This document shows, in pieces, positions 1 to 12,745 of a stretch of DNA of 64,000 nucleotides (the first letter of the stretch is position 1; each line of letters begins with the position of its first letter). Origin of the DNA: Apricaphanius iberus. Lineage: Eukaryota > Chordata > Actinopteri > Cyprinodontiformes > Aphaniidae. The position numbers and the translations under genes are program-made. The stretch spans positions 744,001-808,000 of the forward strand of contig JAPXFQ010002804.1 in NCBI GenBank assembly GCA_028564705.1, in the 5' to 3' direction. The notes below the pieces were generated by a model. It was not told the DNA's origin. It saw only the letters and a list, made by a program, of their open reading frames with translations, and made no database searches.

Positions 1-477
1 GCCACTTAATATTTTTAATACCTAAACAGCACTCTGATTTATCTTAATCGGTCCATAATGTACATATTATTCTTAACTCTTAATTTTTTTTAACCCCTCT
101 ACATTCAAAATATAATGTTTGTATTTTACCTGCCATTTTGTAGATGTTACAACCGAATTTCCCCTTGTACAACACAGGACTGTTTCATTCTTTTGTTCCA
201 TTTTACAGGAAAAATTTCCCTTTCACTTTGTTCCCTGACTGTACGGAAAATGAACCAAACTGTGAAATCGAAACAAAGACACATACCAAAACAGGAATTA
301 TTGGAGTACAGCTAAACCCCTAATAGGGACAAATTACTGATACAAACCTTTCTTTTTAAATGGCTAGGTTTTATATTACGGCTACGGATGTTCGACATTG
401 GATTTTTAAACATAAATATCTGATATACTGATGTAGTCCGACTCCTGTTCAAACTTTGGCTCAGAAATGCAGTAACC

Positions 478-982
478 GGGGAGCACGGTGGTGCAGCTGG
501 TAGCGCAGCTCACCTCACAGCTAGAAGGTCCTGGGTTCGATTCCTGCCGGGGAAGCTGTGGGTGCTGAAGGTGTGTTTGATCCTCCATATCATCAGCACC
601 CACACCCTGGGTGGGGTTGGCAAAAGGGCCTTTCTGTGTGGAGTTTGCATGTTCTCCCCGTGTTCCCTTGAGTAGTTAATGTGAGCTACTCCCACAAAAA
701 CATGTATCAGTTCTGGGCTATATACTGCCCCCTCCTGGCTGACCGAGGCGCCTGAGGGGTTGGAGAGTATCCAGCTGGAATAGTGTGATCCTTCCACACG
801 CTACGTCCAGCTGGGGGAACCCCAAATGGGCCTGTTCACTCCTCAAGTAGGAAGGAGGCTTGAGCTCAGTGCAGGGCCCTCCTACGGTCAGCAGAGGGAA
901 GGCAATGCCCAGGACTGTACTTAGGTAGGAACACTGGGGTGATAATAATGGGGAAAAAATCGTGGGATAAAAAAATATAAAA
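478..982 (+). mobile_element. tRNA-derived composite SINE with 15-bp target duplication
   Basis: The head (GCACGGTGGTGCAGCTGGTAG, then GGGTTCGATTCCTGCC) carries RNA polymerase III A- and B-box-like sequences. The central GGAGTTTGCATGTTCTCCCC block is shared with the SINE at 30769. The direct repeat AGAAATGCAGTAACC flanks it exactly (463-477 and 983-997). It lies downstream of sh3bgrl3 exon 2, probably in that gene's intron 2. Confidence 0.8.
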
Positions 983-1964
983 AGAAATGCAGTAACCACA
1001 GAATTTTTGCCAACAAGCAAATACAAAAATCTCAAAAACTGCATTAGAGCTCTTATATTTGACATTTTGAGAGAGAGGAAAAGTAGCTGAAGAGTTTGAT
1101 ATTTAATACATATATATTGCGTAACAGTTGTGCATTAAAAAAAACTAAAAACTAATACCGATCATTCCCGATGTAAGAAAGCCTAGTCAGCAACGCCCTC
1201 TGGTGGACAAACTCTATAAAGACTGAACCCTTTTTTCTTTGTGTTTTTCCACGCGAGTCAGCAGTGTGCACATGTCTTCCTGGTGCTGCAGAGGAGCTTA
1301 GCCATTAGCAGCTAATGCAGCCCAATACGAACATGTTTTTCGTGCGTTATGGACAACAGAAGTGAGTGAAATGTTTCAGTTTGACCTTCAACAATAGTTT
1401 GCTATTGTGTTTTTTGGTTAATTTAGTTCATTTTCCATATTTTGGATGTTTTCTTCTGGCTAATGCTAATTAGGCCTCACATATATTGTTTGTGCGGGTT
1501 AATGTTTAGGTATGTTACTGCAACTTACATGTTTACATGCTTGTTTTACATACCCCAATCTTGATTTATCCTCATTATGTGGGCTTTACATAGTCTGCCT
1601 GTTAAATCTGTTTCGGATGATGATAATAGTTTATTTCTCCGTTAGCAAATAATGATAAACACTTATCGCCTTATTGCGAATATGTACATGTATTTATTGT
1701 TGTTTTGCTCTGTTTGTATTGCAGACCACTTATACTGCACATGTTCATAAATAAATAAGCTTAAAAGCTATCCCTCTCCAGTCCTGATTCACTAACCGGA
1801 ATCAAGCCATACTGTTTCCACCTCAACCAGTTAAAATTATTTAGTGGGCTCTAGGTATAGTGCCTCCACTTCACCCGACATGACATTTTAATGGCAATTT
1901 CAGCGGATAATATCGGGACACGGATTATATCAGACATCTTTTATTACAAGGTGCCATTCCTCAC

Positions 1965-4900
1965 CCCACAGTATCGGTCTTCATTGAAAAACTGAGGAGG
2001 GACTGCCGTGGGGTCTCCCGCTTTGAGTCTCATTTCGTCCCGGACCTCCCCGCTCACAGAGATGTCGACCAGCTCGTACTGGATGCTTTTACTTTCCAGG
2101 ATCCGGATGACCTCCGCTTGTTGAGACTTCACCTGGTGGAGAACAAAAACCCAAAAACCCACAGGCTTCAAGTTAGAAATGCTGACATGCAGCAGCATTT
2201 GGTTATCAACAAGAGTAAAGGAGACGGGGTTTTTTGTTATAAAAACCGCCAACAAAATCGGGGTGAACAAAACATTTAAATATAAAAATGAACTGCAACG
2301 TCTCTTCTATCCAATGACCAGCTTCAGCAAACAGTTTCGACAATTTCATTAATATTTAAATTATCCCAAATATCATCAAGTTTTTCTCTATGAACAACCT
2401 GCTATCAATCTGAGAGACCGAGGAAGTACAGACAATGGATTGGGGGTGGTCTTACTTGTTCTCCCTCACCTAGGTTTACTATTTGTTAAATATTGTTTTA
2501 AATTTCAATAAATATTAAACTGGGACTTGTAACATTTGTCATCATCATTGATTTTATGATTTACATTGAGGAAGCAGAACCAGTATCGGCAGCCCCTATT
2601 GGTCATCGGCTAAGGCTGATGAAAAAAATTATATGGGCACTAAAGAAATCCATATTGGTCGATCCCTAAAACAAAATATCTAAAAAAGAAGAAATAGATA
2701 CATTTTAGGACAACATTCCAATTCATGTTTCAGACTACATTTAAACCAAATACACTGTTCTCAAATTATTCTTTAATCTATTTTTATACATACTCAGAGA
2801 TACAAAGGGTTCCATACGGTCAATATTTGCATTCCAAAGCTTTGCAGTATGAAATCTGATTGAGAATTGTTCACATGATGTTTGATATAGCGGAAGATGC
2901 AAATTTGAAGCTTTTCTAGTAGAGTAGCTGTGAATCTGAGCGTTAATATGAAAATAACTGTTGACATAAGGAGGCAAATTTATGTCAAAAAGAACTTTAA
3001 AAACAAAGAAAAGGTGAGAAGTAGGGGTGGCAGACATTGAAAAAGAACAGATTAAGGGACTAGTCATACTGATTGAGATTGATAATTATCGATAACTATC
3101 ACAAAATGTAGAAAAGCTATTTTAAGTGCCTCCCTGGTCATTTTGTTGTTCTTTAATGAACTAATTTTAACTAAGAATTAAATGTCATTTTTCCAACACT
3201 TTGTCATAACTAAGTTTGTAAGATAGAAACTAACAAATACAAAGGAAAGTAATGTTATTAACCATTATATATTTTTAATTATGTTAGTTATTTAAATTAA
3301 AGACTTATCTTGATGCTTTTTTATCTTTTAAAGGATAAATCAAACTATTGTACAATACAAGACATGAATGATGAACAAAATTTCTTATTTTACTAAAAAT
3401 TCCAATCGATTTGTAATCTTTTTGCAGACATGTCTAATTCAATTTTCCAGCAAAGTTTTTCATCAATCATGACTCCAAAAAAAATATGTTGGCAAAACTT
3501 GCAGAATTTATTCATAAATATGAATTTTATTTTGATGACCTCAGTTTTTTCCCCCCACCATACATCATATAATTAGATTTTGACATTTAGTGACAATTTC
3601 TTTGCTTTAAACCATTAAAAATAATAAAAAAGATAATTTAAGAGTGGTCATATTTCTATTTGAAATTAAAAGATTTCTGTCATGCAAAAAGCAGTGGAAG
3701 TGTAGACCTAGATACTGTAGCAAAATCACTTAGGGTGTTATTCAGACTAGGAATGCAACGATACTACCTTTTTCAAACAGATACGATACTTGAATCAGAT
3801 TACTTACCGATGCAGAGTACCGATACTTTACCACCCAAAAACATTCCAATGAATTGGAAGGCAGGTTTTATTTCCTTCTCTGCTTGTTACGACAAATGAT
3901 GGTTAATTTGATGGAACAAAAATATATTTATAAAAATGACCACAAAACAAAAATTTCAAGTTAAAAATAAAAAAATTTTAGGAAATTATTCCAGAGTTTC
4001 CAAATTTTAAGTATCGGTCCATGGTATCGGTTAACTTTAACCGATACGAGTAAAATAGACAGTATTGGGGCCAATACCTGATATCAGTATCGGTGCATCC
4101 CTAATTCAGACCAGAAAAGTGCTTTGGTCAATTTTTTGGTCTATTTTTTTGCTCTTGGTGCGGTTTGTATTCAGGGCACAGCGCAGGAGAGCAGAGCGCC
4201 GGAGAAAGGACTCGTCTCACTGCACCAGATGAGGAGCATGCACCTTCGTTGTCCGATATGTTCAATGAGATCCTGAAAGAGAGTGCCCCAAACAATAGGT
4301 AGGCTATTCTGTTCTTACTCACTATGCATGACTGATTATTTCCTTTTTCTGCTATATAGTTTTATTTATTTGATAAAAATGTTTATGCACTGGCCCTTTA
4401 TCTTTCTCAAATGTCAGGCAGCCAACAAGCTCAACCGCTCAACAGTTAGATGATTATCTGTTTGAAGTCCCCATCTCCAGAAGTGATGATCCTCTCACCT
4501 ACCGGAGAAATAACCATGGCCGCTTTCCTGACCTGGCAAAGATGGCACGCAAGTACTTGTCCGCGGCATGCACAAGCACGGACAGTGAGAGACTGTTCAG
4601 TGCTGCAGCTCATGTTCTCGATGAAAAGAGGAACAGAATTCAGTGCGACAAAGCAGAAATGCTACTCTTCATCAAGAAAAACCTGCCACTTTACCTTTAG
4701 CAGTAGAATGGGCATCTGTCTAGTGTTAAAATATTTGTTTTCCACTTTGTAGCCTACGTCCACAATTCTTGGTGCATTTGTTGGTGATAAAGGCCTACAG
4801 GCTATGGTCATGTTTTTTTTGATACACTTTTATGTTGTAGGTTTACTGAGAAAATATTGTTATATCTGTCGGCAGTTGCACTTGTTCTGATGGCCTTTGT

Positions 4901-6268
4901 TGCAGACTTTTGTTGTAGTCCTACACAGAAATAATTAAAAGGCACTTGAAACTTTCTGTTTCTATAAGAGAACATATTTAATTTTACAGTCTTTCAGCAG
5001 GCCTTTCAGTTATAAGCGTGTGCATTAATTATTTATTATTTTTGTTTATTATTTAATGTATGCTTGAATGTGGTCAAGTGAAACATTTTATTTTGAAATT
5101 TAATTGTGCAATTTTATGTCAGTGCTAAATAAATATCTTCATAGTTTTGTAACTGATATATTGATTTGCCTTGATTTTAATGAGGTTAGTACACATCATA
5201 GCCATAAATGCCCTGGTTCTAATAATTCACAATCATTTCTTTCGGTGTTTCGGCCTTAGTTTTCTTCATTTTCGGTTTCGGCCAAGAGTTTTCATTTCGG
5301 TGCATCCCTTGAAACAGCTGCAAAATCATATGGATATCAGAGCTGCAGCGATGGATGCGAGGGCAAGAGATTATTAGCAGTTCCAAGCACAGAGGAGAGC
5401 CGGAGCAAAATGACAAGGTGTCGACAAGGCTGGGAGATGAGCGAGCACCGAGCTGGGCTATGGGACTGAGCTACAGATGTGACGCGAGAGGAGTTGGAGC
5501 AGAGCTGCTGGAGGAGTTAGCCCTGGGGCTAATAGCTGGCATTGAGAGCTGGGGCAGAATGAAGCCAGAGAGGGAGGGAGCAGGCAGACTGGCTCTGCGT
5601 TTTCAAGATTTGGTACAATGACTGAGCGATGAGAGGTAAGTGCAGGAGTCTTCAAACCGAAGATAATGTTCTGTCCCGTTTACCTACTGCTCAGCTCTTT
5701 ATTCTGAGAAAATTGTCCTGTCTGTATCATGATCTCCCGACAACAGCGAGTCAGAGCAGCTCATCCAATGAAAGTTTGGCAATGCTCTTTTAGAAAATTC
5801 TGAACAGCGAAAGCGTGCAGTAAAAAGAAGTAAACGATGTGCTCTGCTCGTCATGACCCCCGAAATGCTGGCAGCATGATTAAACAGAAGACGGAAGATC
5901 AGGAAATAATACCATTCACTACAGCATATGGGATATTGATTTTTGGCACTGCTAGTCAAACGCGTGGGCTAAAGAATATGAATAATTTGACAAAAAGGCG
6001 CATGTATTGTGGAGTTGGTTCGGATCGAGACTGGTTTGTATTCAGACCTGAAGCGAACCTCAGTCCATTTGGAACCGGACCGAGACCACCAAAAAAAAAA
6101 AAATAAATAAAAAAGTTGGTCTCGGTCCGTTTCTCTGATCCACAGAAGGATTCGTTTGTGTTTTTTTACACCTGCATAAAAGGTCCGGACCAGCGATCAA
6201 AATGAACTGTGGTCCATTTAAAGTAGAAAAAAAACAGTGCAGGTCTGAATACACCCATATATAATGTT

Positions 6269-6331
<63 letters not shown>

Positions 6332-8164
6332 GAGAACTACAATTGTCCCTATATTGAACCTTGTGGCACTTTGTATCATCTCTATAGTCTGTTAGATCTA
6401 CAAAAATTATCTAATTTGTCCACCATGGTATTTTATTTTGAAAAATTGACATTTTTACAGTTGACAGTTGGGCTGAACGATTTTGGAAAATAATCTAATT
6501 GCGATTTTTTTTCTTCAACATTACAATTGCGATTTAATTTGCAATTATTTTTATGCATTTCACGCTTTTTTTTAATTAATGCAAGCAAAAATATTGTGTA
6601 TTATAAACAGATTTTTTTATACATCATTTATTCAATTCCATAGGCTAGACTTATTTTAAGGCAAAGGCAAATGAAGCTTAGCTGAATATAAACAACTTAA
6701 TCTACTTTTAATCATCACATTAGATGGTGATCGCCGTCGTTATGCAATCAAGGTTTTCTTCCTATTGATCCCAGCTGTTAAGCCCCTCTCAGGCCGGCTG
6801 CAATGTTTTCCTCCGTGGGGCTATCCGGGAAGTAGGACGCTTGAAGCAACAAGCTCTGATTTTTAATTCTCAATCGATCTAAGGCACTTTCAGACTCTGG
6901 TATGACTCCATAGAGCGGTTTGATCTCAGGTCAGTTGTTACAAAATACTCCGCTGTTTTCGGTGCGGCTTTAACTTTCTCTCTGCATTTTTTATACAGCG
7001 CAGATGTATAAAAAATGCAAATGTGGCTAAAGTGTGTTTGTGAGATTAAATCCTATTTTATTCATCATGCTTATCAAAGCATACCCTTAGCTATGAACCC
7101 CGTTATAGTACGAATTATTTCGGTGTGCCGTTTTTTTTAAGTTCGTAAGGAGAGATTCCGTCAAACTGCTCGGTCAGCGATCCCTGTTGGCTGGAAGTTT
7201 GTTTACTGGAAATTGAAACACTGGTGGCGGTCATTTTAGCCGTGCAACTGCCAGCCCTGAATGGAAGCGTTCTATTCTGCTCCACTTCCATTGGCCGAAA
7301 TTACTAACTGACTAATTGTGCTCTAGCTAAGGCTCATACAATTTGAGCTAAAGGTAAGGTATAAGCATATGGTGAGGGTGGGGTGCTTTTGGTTTAGACA
7401 TTCAGGTCAGTGACCACGCCTCAAAAAGCGGAACAAACTGCAAAAATAGTCCAGCTGCTGTGTGTTTCATTTAGAGTTACATCCTCAAACTGGGAGGGGG
7501 GTAAAAAAAATAAAAAGAGGAATTTAATCGAGGAAGTTCCAAAAATCTGCTTTGAGTAATGAGCAAACAACACTGTTTTTGACTGTTTGAAGGGGTAGAG
7601 AAAAAAAAGGAACAACTTCTAGAAACAGGAAGATTGGAAAACAGATACCATAATGCACAGGAGAGGGTTAAACGGTAATGAGCTCCTAATAGATACCAGA
7701 TGGCTGGCAGACAGGAAGTTGCACATGAGAAGCTGAACGGTTACCAAATTGGTCACACAAATCGCTTGTCCTAAAACGTAACAACCTTGCAAGAAATCAA
7801 AGCCAACATCTAGAAGTTACAGACTGTATTTACGGGAAGCATTTTCAACTCAAAACTACTTCATTTATCCCAAAGGGAAAATCTGAAGAGGCCTCTGACT
7901 GAAGACGTTTCTATGTGACTGTTATGACAAGCAAACAGCTCAATATTCCAGGCAGCAAAGATGATATTCCACAGAAATACGTTCCGTAGATAAAATCAGT
8001 TGTTGGCAAGCGCCGCTAATCCACCTCATTTGCTTTTGTCACTCCTCTTTAAATCAATGTCTTGCTGCATGGTCAGAAAACCAGGCAGAGAGGCATTGGT
8101 AGTCCAGGACATGATCATTGCTGGTAATGATTGATGAAGGAGATGGTTCGAACTTCCTTCTTTG

Positions 8165-8200
<36 letters not shown>

Positions 8201-8378
8201 GGGGGGGGGTATTTTTCAAATATCATAAGGTAGCTGCAAGCACAACTATATTTATTTCCACTGAATAACACACAGGAGCAAACCCAATCCACATGAAAGC
8301 AGCATCCAAATCAGGAAAAGGAAAGTAGTCCAGGGTAGTTTTCGAGCTGTACCCAGCTGAATGGCGCCCTGGCTGTGA

Positions 8379-8412
<34 letters not shown>

Positions 8413-9404
8413 AACAAGGAGTCCATAGGAAAAGTTCTTATCTTATTGGTTTTTTTATATGTTATGTGAGGTTTTTCACATCATCACAGCCTTTTTTTTT
8501 TTTTTTTTACCTGATAACAGGTCACATGTTGGGCGCTTTCTTGTTCTGCAAACCATTCCCACATTTAGCGTGAGCATTTCTTTCAGATTTATTTGAGAAA
8601 CGTTGCTTTTTTTTGTTACAAAAATATACAGGCCAAAAAAATATATAATGTTGTTGGCAGTGCCAAAATAAATTATTTTATGAACAGCGAACTTGTGCAT
8701 CTAGAGCTTACAAATCATTATTAATACTACTTTACCAATTCTGCAGCTCTCATAAACTAAAGCTGTTCCGTCTGCTTTCATGGGGATTCCTCTGTAGGTA
8801 GATTTTTTTTTTCAGAATTATGTTCTTGTCGCTAAGCAGAACGACAAATAGCTTAAAGTGACTTTTTTTAACCTTTTTTTGCATGAAGTTTGGTGCAGAG
8901 CTCTCCGCGTGCAGGGAACGGTTACGTGTGCTCATGGGTCAGTTATTTTGTCAAGTCACGCGAACCTGAATGTTTCACAACGACTGTTAGAACCAATAAG
9001 TTTGCTGTTGAACGATGTACAAAATATATTGCTAGCTCAGTTGTTAGGTAGAGAAACAGAAGACACCCCAACCAAGCGTATTCGGTGAAAACTAAACACC
9101 TGCCTCGTATTGCCACCACGTTTATGTGTTGGGAGAATATTCACTCCAGAGAGACTCGTAAAGCTAACATTAAATGAATTACACACACACAAAAAGGCGT
9201 TTAAGCGCATAGGCCCGCTGCACTGTTAGTCAGGGGGAAGCTATTACAGATAGGCTGCTGGGTGTGTCTGTTAGACTGGACCATTTTTAGCAGCTGCCAT
9301 AACATCTAAAGACACACACACAGGCGGTTAGCAGACCCATTTCACTCCGTCCGACTTACCGTCCGTGAGGCGGTGACGGTGGTGTAGTAGAGTTTGACGC
9401 CCAT
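1965..9404 (-). CDS. sh3bgrl3: SH3 domain-binding glutamic acid-rich-like protein 3 (partial, exons 1-2)
   Basis: Two coding exons read on the minus strand. Exon 1 (9404 down to 9360, 15 codons) encodes MGVKLYYTTVTASRT and is followed by donor GTAAGT. Exon 2 (2132 down to 1965, 56 codons) follows acceptor CACCAG, begins VKSQQAEVIRILESK, contains YELVDISVS and AVPPQFFNEDRYCG, and ends at donor GTGAGG. Both joins are in phase 0. The order (short beta strand, KSQQ helix, LVDIS strand, cis-Pro PPQ loop, YCG) is the glutaredoxin/thioredoxin-like fold of the SH3BGR family. Family members lack the redox CXXC and are thought to act as small cytosolic adaptors. KSQQ, RDEM and the absence of a long C-terminal extension point to SH3BGRL3 rather than SH3BGRL or SH3BGRL2. 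The final exon (expected GDYE... and stop) was not found and should lie left of position 1. Intron 1 is about 7.2 kb, unusually long for this compact gene, and is filled with transposon remnants. Confidence 0.9.
2440..2668 (-). mobile_element. truncated hAT-type MITE (same family as 40450-40966)
   Basis: Read on the minus strand from 2668, it starts AGGGATCGACCAATATGG and continues through TTTCATCAGCCTTAGCCGAT and AACAATATTTAACAAATAG. It matches the 40450 copy in order but lacks the other terminus. Confidence 0.65.
2741..3067 (-). pseudogene. LINE reverse-transcriptase C-terminal fragment (Rex1/CR1 type)
   Basis: The minus-strand frame reads FKVLFDINLPPYVNSYFH, then YSTRKASNLHLPLYQTSCEQ and FSIRFHTAKLWNANID. 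These are the carboxy-terminal reverse-transcriptase motifs (STRxxxNLxLPxxRTxxxxxSxxxxGxxLWN) of fish non-LTR retrotransposons. It is a 5'-truncated relic. Confidence 0.6.
3748..4103 (+). mobile_element. hAT MITE, family A copy 1, with 8-bp target duplication
   Basis: Ends TAGGAATGCAACGATAC and GTATCGGTGCATCCCTA form terminal inverted repeats. ATTCAGAC is duplicated exactly (3740-3747 and 4104-4111), the 8-bp signature of hAT elements. Related copies lie at 19076, 41305 and 56364. There is no coding capacity. Confidence 0.85.
4200..5309 (+). pseudogene. hAT transposase 3' portion (ZBED-like, hAT dimerisation domain)
   Basis: The first segment, ending at 4298, reads APDEEHAPSLSDMFNEILKE and is followed by donor GTAGGC. 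After acceptor TGTCAG (4417), exon 4418-4700 reads QPTSSTAQQLDDYLFEVPIS, RFPDLAKMARKYLSAACTST, DSERLFSAAAHVLDEKRNRI and KAEMLLFIKKNLPLYL before a stop. This is the conserved hAT C-terminal dimerisation region. The 5' part (BED finger and catalytic core) is missing. The right end is likely the TTTCGGTGCATCCCT at 5295-5309. Confidence 0.75.
6033..6255. mobile_element. small MITE with inverted ends
   Basis: GTATTCAGACCTG near 6039 is mirrored by CAGGTCTGAATAC near 6240, with further inverted similarity (AGTCCATTT/AAATGGAC) inside. It has an A-rich centre and no ORF. Confidence 0.55.
6264..6333. repeat. compound (TA)n(CA)n(TA)n microsatellite
   Basis: Direct reading shows a TA run, then about 13 CA units, then a second TA run. 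Confidence 0.95.
6469..6620 (+). mobile_element. left-end fragment of a hAT-like MITE
   Basis: GGGCTGAACGATTTTGG followed by AATTGCGATT repeats resembles the terminus of the common vertebrate AGGGCTGCACGATTTT-type hAT elements. No matching right end was found. Confidence 0.45.
6621..9359. other. remainder of sh3bgrl3 intron 1, no gene seen
   Basis: AT-rich sequence with homopolymer runs. No exon-like ORF, no splice-bounded coding similarity and no intact transposon were recognised. Confidence 0.6.
8170..8208. repeat. poly(T)/poly(G) tract
   Basis: About 30 T followed by 10 G inside sh3bgrl3 intron 1. A TA dinucleotide run follows at about 8383-8410. Confidence 0.9.
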
Positions 9405-9693
9405 CGCTGCAGGTTCTGATCTGACACTCTCGCTTTGTGCAGTCCGCTGCTTCTAAATAGCTTGTACTCTCGCGGTCTCGTCAAGCGGGATAACTCAAAC
9501 CGGAAGACAGACACGCCATGATTTATTTCAAAATAAATGTTCAAGTAAGACAATTATATATACCTACCATTTACACTGCTGAATTACACCATTGTACGTT
9601 AAATAGATTAACTGACATTTGAAGTCCTTATGTTAAAATTTTATATCGTTATTCAGTATTTATTGGATTCATATTGTGGTTCCAGTCCTTCAG

Positions 9694-9965
9694 TGCACCA
9701 GTGAGTGCAACTCACTCCCAAATTAACCTTTATCCCCCTTATAAACTGTATAAACGAGTGTCTAATAGTGCTATCTAGATGTCTGGTCATTATCTTTCGT
9801 ATTTTAGTACATTTTAGTTATTAGTTTAATTTTTTACCAAAAACCGTGGCGCCCTCTTAAGGTTAGAACTTTACACTGCACTTGTATTTGAATCAGGCAC
9901 TTCTACCGGCTCGGCATAGATTTCTGATGTCAGCCTGGATTTCTGACCACAGCCGTTCTGCTGGC
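9694..9965 (+). repeat. dispersed repeat, copy 1 (pair with 32520-32798)
   Basis: GTGCAACTCACTCCCAAAT, then a TACTATCTA-like core, GCCCTCTT, AACTTTACACTGCAC and TCAGCCTGGATTTCTGACCA recur in the same order, inverted, at 32520-32798. The better-preserved copy starts TTAAAGTGCAACTCACTCCC, so a TTAA-targeting DNA element is likely. Confidence 0.65.
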
Positions 9966-10099
9966 AAATGTTGGAAATGTCCAGGATTAGGGGGCAAGGC
10001 CCCATCTTTCTTGCCTCTAACTGACTTGCCTTATTGATGTATTACTTACCCTAAGGGTTGAGAACCAGCACCTAACCTTAACCTGACTCATTTTCTAGC

Positions 10100-10440
10100 C
10101 CTAATATTCGAGGAACAAGGCAAGGCAATTTTATCATTATAGCACACTTTCAAAACAAGGCAATTCAAGGCGATTTACATGATTCAGAGGTAAAGAAACC
10201 ATTAAAAAGTAGGAAAATTAAAACAGATCATCACTAAAAGAAATGATTTAGGAATTGAAGCATAAAATAAAATGTATGTGAGAGTAATTTAAAAACAAAT
10301 AAAAACACGAGAATGCAGTAATAAAAAGAGCAAAGTGCAAGAAGCAATTTAGGTAAGGTATAAGAAACAAATTAATGCAAAAGAATGTAGATTAAAAACA
10401 CAATCAGTAAAAAACAAAAACAAAAAAAAACATGAGAATC
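10100..10440 (-). mobile_element. LINE 3'-tail remnant
   Basis: GGCAAGGCAATTTTATCATTATAGCAC and AGGCAATTCAAGGCGATTTAC read on the minus strand as the TATAAATAAAATTGCCTTG-type tail common to fish non-LTR elements, followed by A-rich degenerate sequence. Confidence 0.4.
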
Positions 10441-12466
10441 AAAGAGTGATCAAAAAAATGTTATTTAGAACAGTGTCTAAACCTAATGTGATCCATTTAT
10501 GAATTATAGCATTTAAGACCAGTACCCAATCATAATCATAATAAGAATAAATAGAACGCGGGACATTGCCCATAACCAAGGAACTTTCGAAAATCTGCCT
10601 CCACATGTACCTGTCTGCCAGGCAATGCTTCCTTTTTTCCACGCTTTTGAAACCAGACATAGGAGAATAGAAGGTGGTTGAGTTATTCTTTAAACTGTCT
10701 ACATGACTAATTATACACACTTTTAGTGACATCTCTGTTTCAGAGCAATTATTTGAGCAATGAGCTCCGCCCACTGGCTTTGATTGGTAAGGCTAACACA
10801 ACCCATAAGAAACAGAAGTAGGAAAAACGGGGAAAAAGTAGGAAGTTCTCATTGAGATAATGATCTCTTTTGATGATAGGGATTCCAAATGTCTTGCACG
10901 CTTAGGTCCAGGTCAGTATGTATTTTTGATGCTCGTCATAGAGATGGTCCCATATTTTTATCAATGATTTTTTTGTACCTTCACATCTTTAAATGTCCTA
11001 GAATGAATGTTTAATCAAGTTTTTTTTTTTATCTAGAAAGAATATACACGTTAATTAAAATGAACAACTTTAATTTAGTGTCAAACGGACAGCATCCCAA
11101 GTTTAGCATCAGGCTTTGCCTGGTACCTATCTCCAGCAGAGGTTAGGTAATAGGACAGGTTACCAGCATCTATATAGCTTTTCCGTTGCCACAACATTCT
11201 TTCTACCTCAACAGAGAGCCAGACAGCCTGCCTTGCCAGCCTAAAACCTTAACAACTTGGATGTTTTATGTTTTTCAAAAGTAGCAAGAACCATCAATCT
11301 CCACCGTTTGGGGGACATCCCTGAGAGAAAGACATTGCAACTGGAAAATTTGGTGTTCCACCCTAGAATTTTCACTGGCCTCATCTAGCTCCTCCTTTGA
11401 ATATTTTCTCGGGGCACCACTGACTGGAAGAAACCTCTAACTGATGATAATATTTTAAGAAAATGGTTCTTAGCAATAACCGAACCCTCCTATGCGGAGA
11501 GATTTAACAAATCACAGAACTAGTGAGGATAAGCATTGCTTAATATTGCACCATTAACTACACTGATAAACATGATCCTGCCCAATAGACCACCCACTAA
11601 CACCATCTTGACCTTTTCCTGACATTTAAACTGTAATCGTGCACATAATTGCTCCAGACACCACATCAAGACAATGAAAAGCTATCTATGAACTGCATCT
11701 CGGTTTAATGTCCTGCAAATGTTTAGCCTTATTATATTTACCAAGCTGATACTAAAAGGTATTTATTGGCTTTGAAATAGGCAGTCCCACTCCCTGAATG
11801 AGTCAGACAAGAAGAATCTGGGATAGAGTCCAATGTTCCCATAATTCAGCTGATTCAGGGATTTAGGTGGATAACAGAGCCTGGCCTGAATGGGTCGAGT
11901 CTTGCCAGCAAATAGAAGGACTGGTGCTAGAAAGCAGAACTGGCTACAATAGTTAATAAGTTCCTTGCTTTAGGTATAACTTCAACAATGAAAACCAGTG
12001 GAGACAAATAAGATGATGTTGCGTCCAGTAATGTGCTTTAATCAACACTGGGGGGCAGCAGAACGCTAGATCTTCCATAATGGCTCATAAGCAAGAGTGT
12101 AGAGTATGACTTTGTAATAAATATTATGTTCTGAATAAATATTTGCCCCCTTGACAAACTGTTTCTCCTTTTGTTCAGACTTAAATAAATCAGTTAATCA
12201 AATAACTGTTTACCACATAAAGATGGTGTGAGTAAATACAAACTACAGATTTAAAATTATGATTGTTTTTATTAGTTAAAATCAAATCCCATGTCAACCT
12301 AACAGTAATTAAATTACAGAATAAAAACAATCTTTCAATAGAACATGAAGTAGGCTAAAAGATCTTAAAAAGCACTGATCAAAAGAAATTCTAAAACCAG
12401 ATATGAAGCAATAGTAGCAAGTAGTATTTATCCGTTTGGAATGGATCTTGGTAGATCCTCCCAAGA
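10441..12466. other. intergenic, nothing recognised
   Basis: No exon-like or transposon-like similarity could be supported on either strand; only short ORFs typical of AT-rich DNA are present. Confidence 0.5.
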
Positions 12467-12745
12467 GTGGATGGCCCACACAAATTACTCCAAGAGGGCA
12501 TCAATGCCTCATCCGGGAGATCACAAAAAACACTCTGTAGGCCTCACTTGCCTCAGTTAAGGTCTGTGTTTATGATTCATCAACAAGTGAGGGACTGGGC
12601 AAAAATCCTGTCCATAACTAAGAACACGAAGTCCTTTCGTCATATTTTGAAAAATAACGTATTGATGATCCCTAAGACTCATCAGTCTATGGAATATTTT
12701 CTACAAGCTGAGGACACAAAAGTGACATTTTCTGAAAGGTGTGTT
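12467..12745 (+). pseudogene. badly decayed Tc1-like transposase fragment
   Basis: TGATTCATCAACAAGTGAGG and GACTGGGCAAAAATC, then DDPQDF-like and DESK-like codons, align in order with Tc1 transposase (VHDSTTRERLGKN..., then DDPQDFWKN...). The frame is interrupted by stops and indels. Confidence 0.5.

Noticed and set aside
1..1964. Third exon of sh3bgrl3
   Set aside because: I looked on the minus strand for GDYE... through a stop after an acceptor and found none; it is presumably left of the window.
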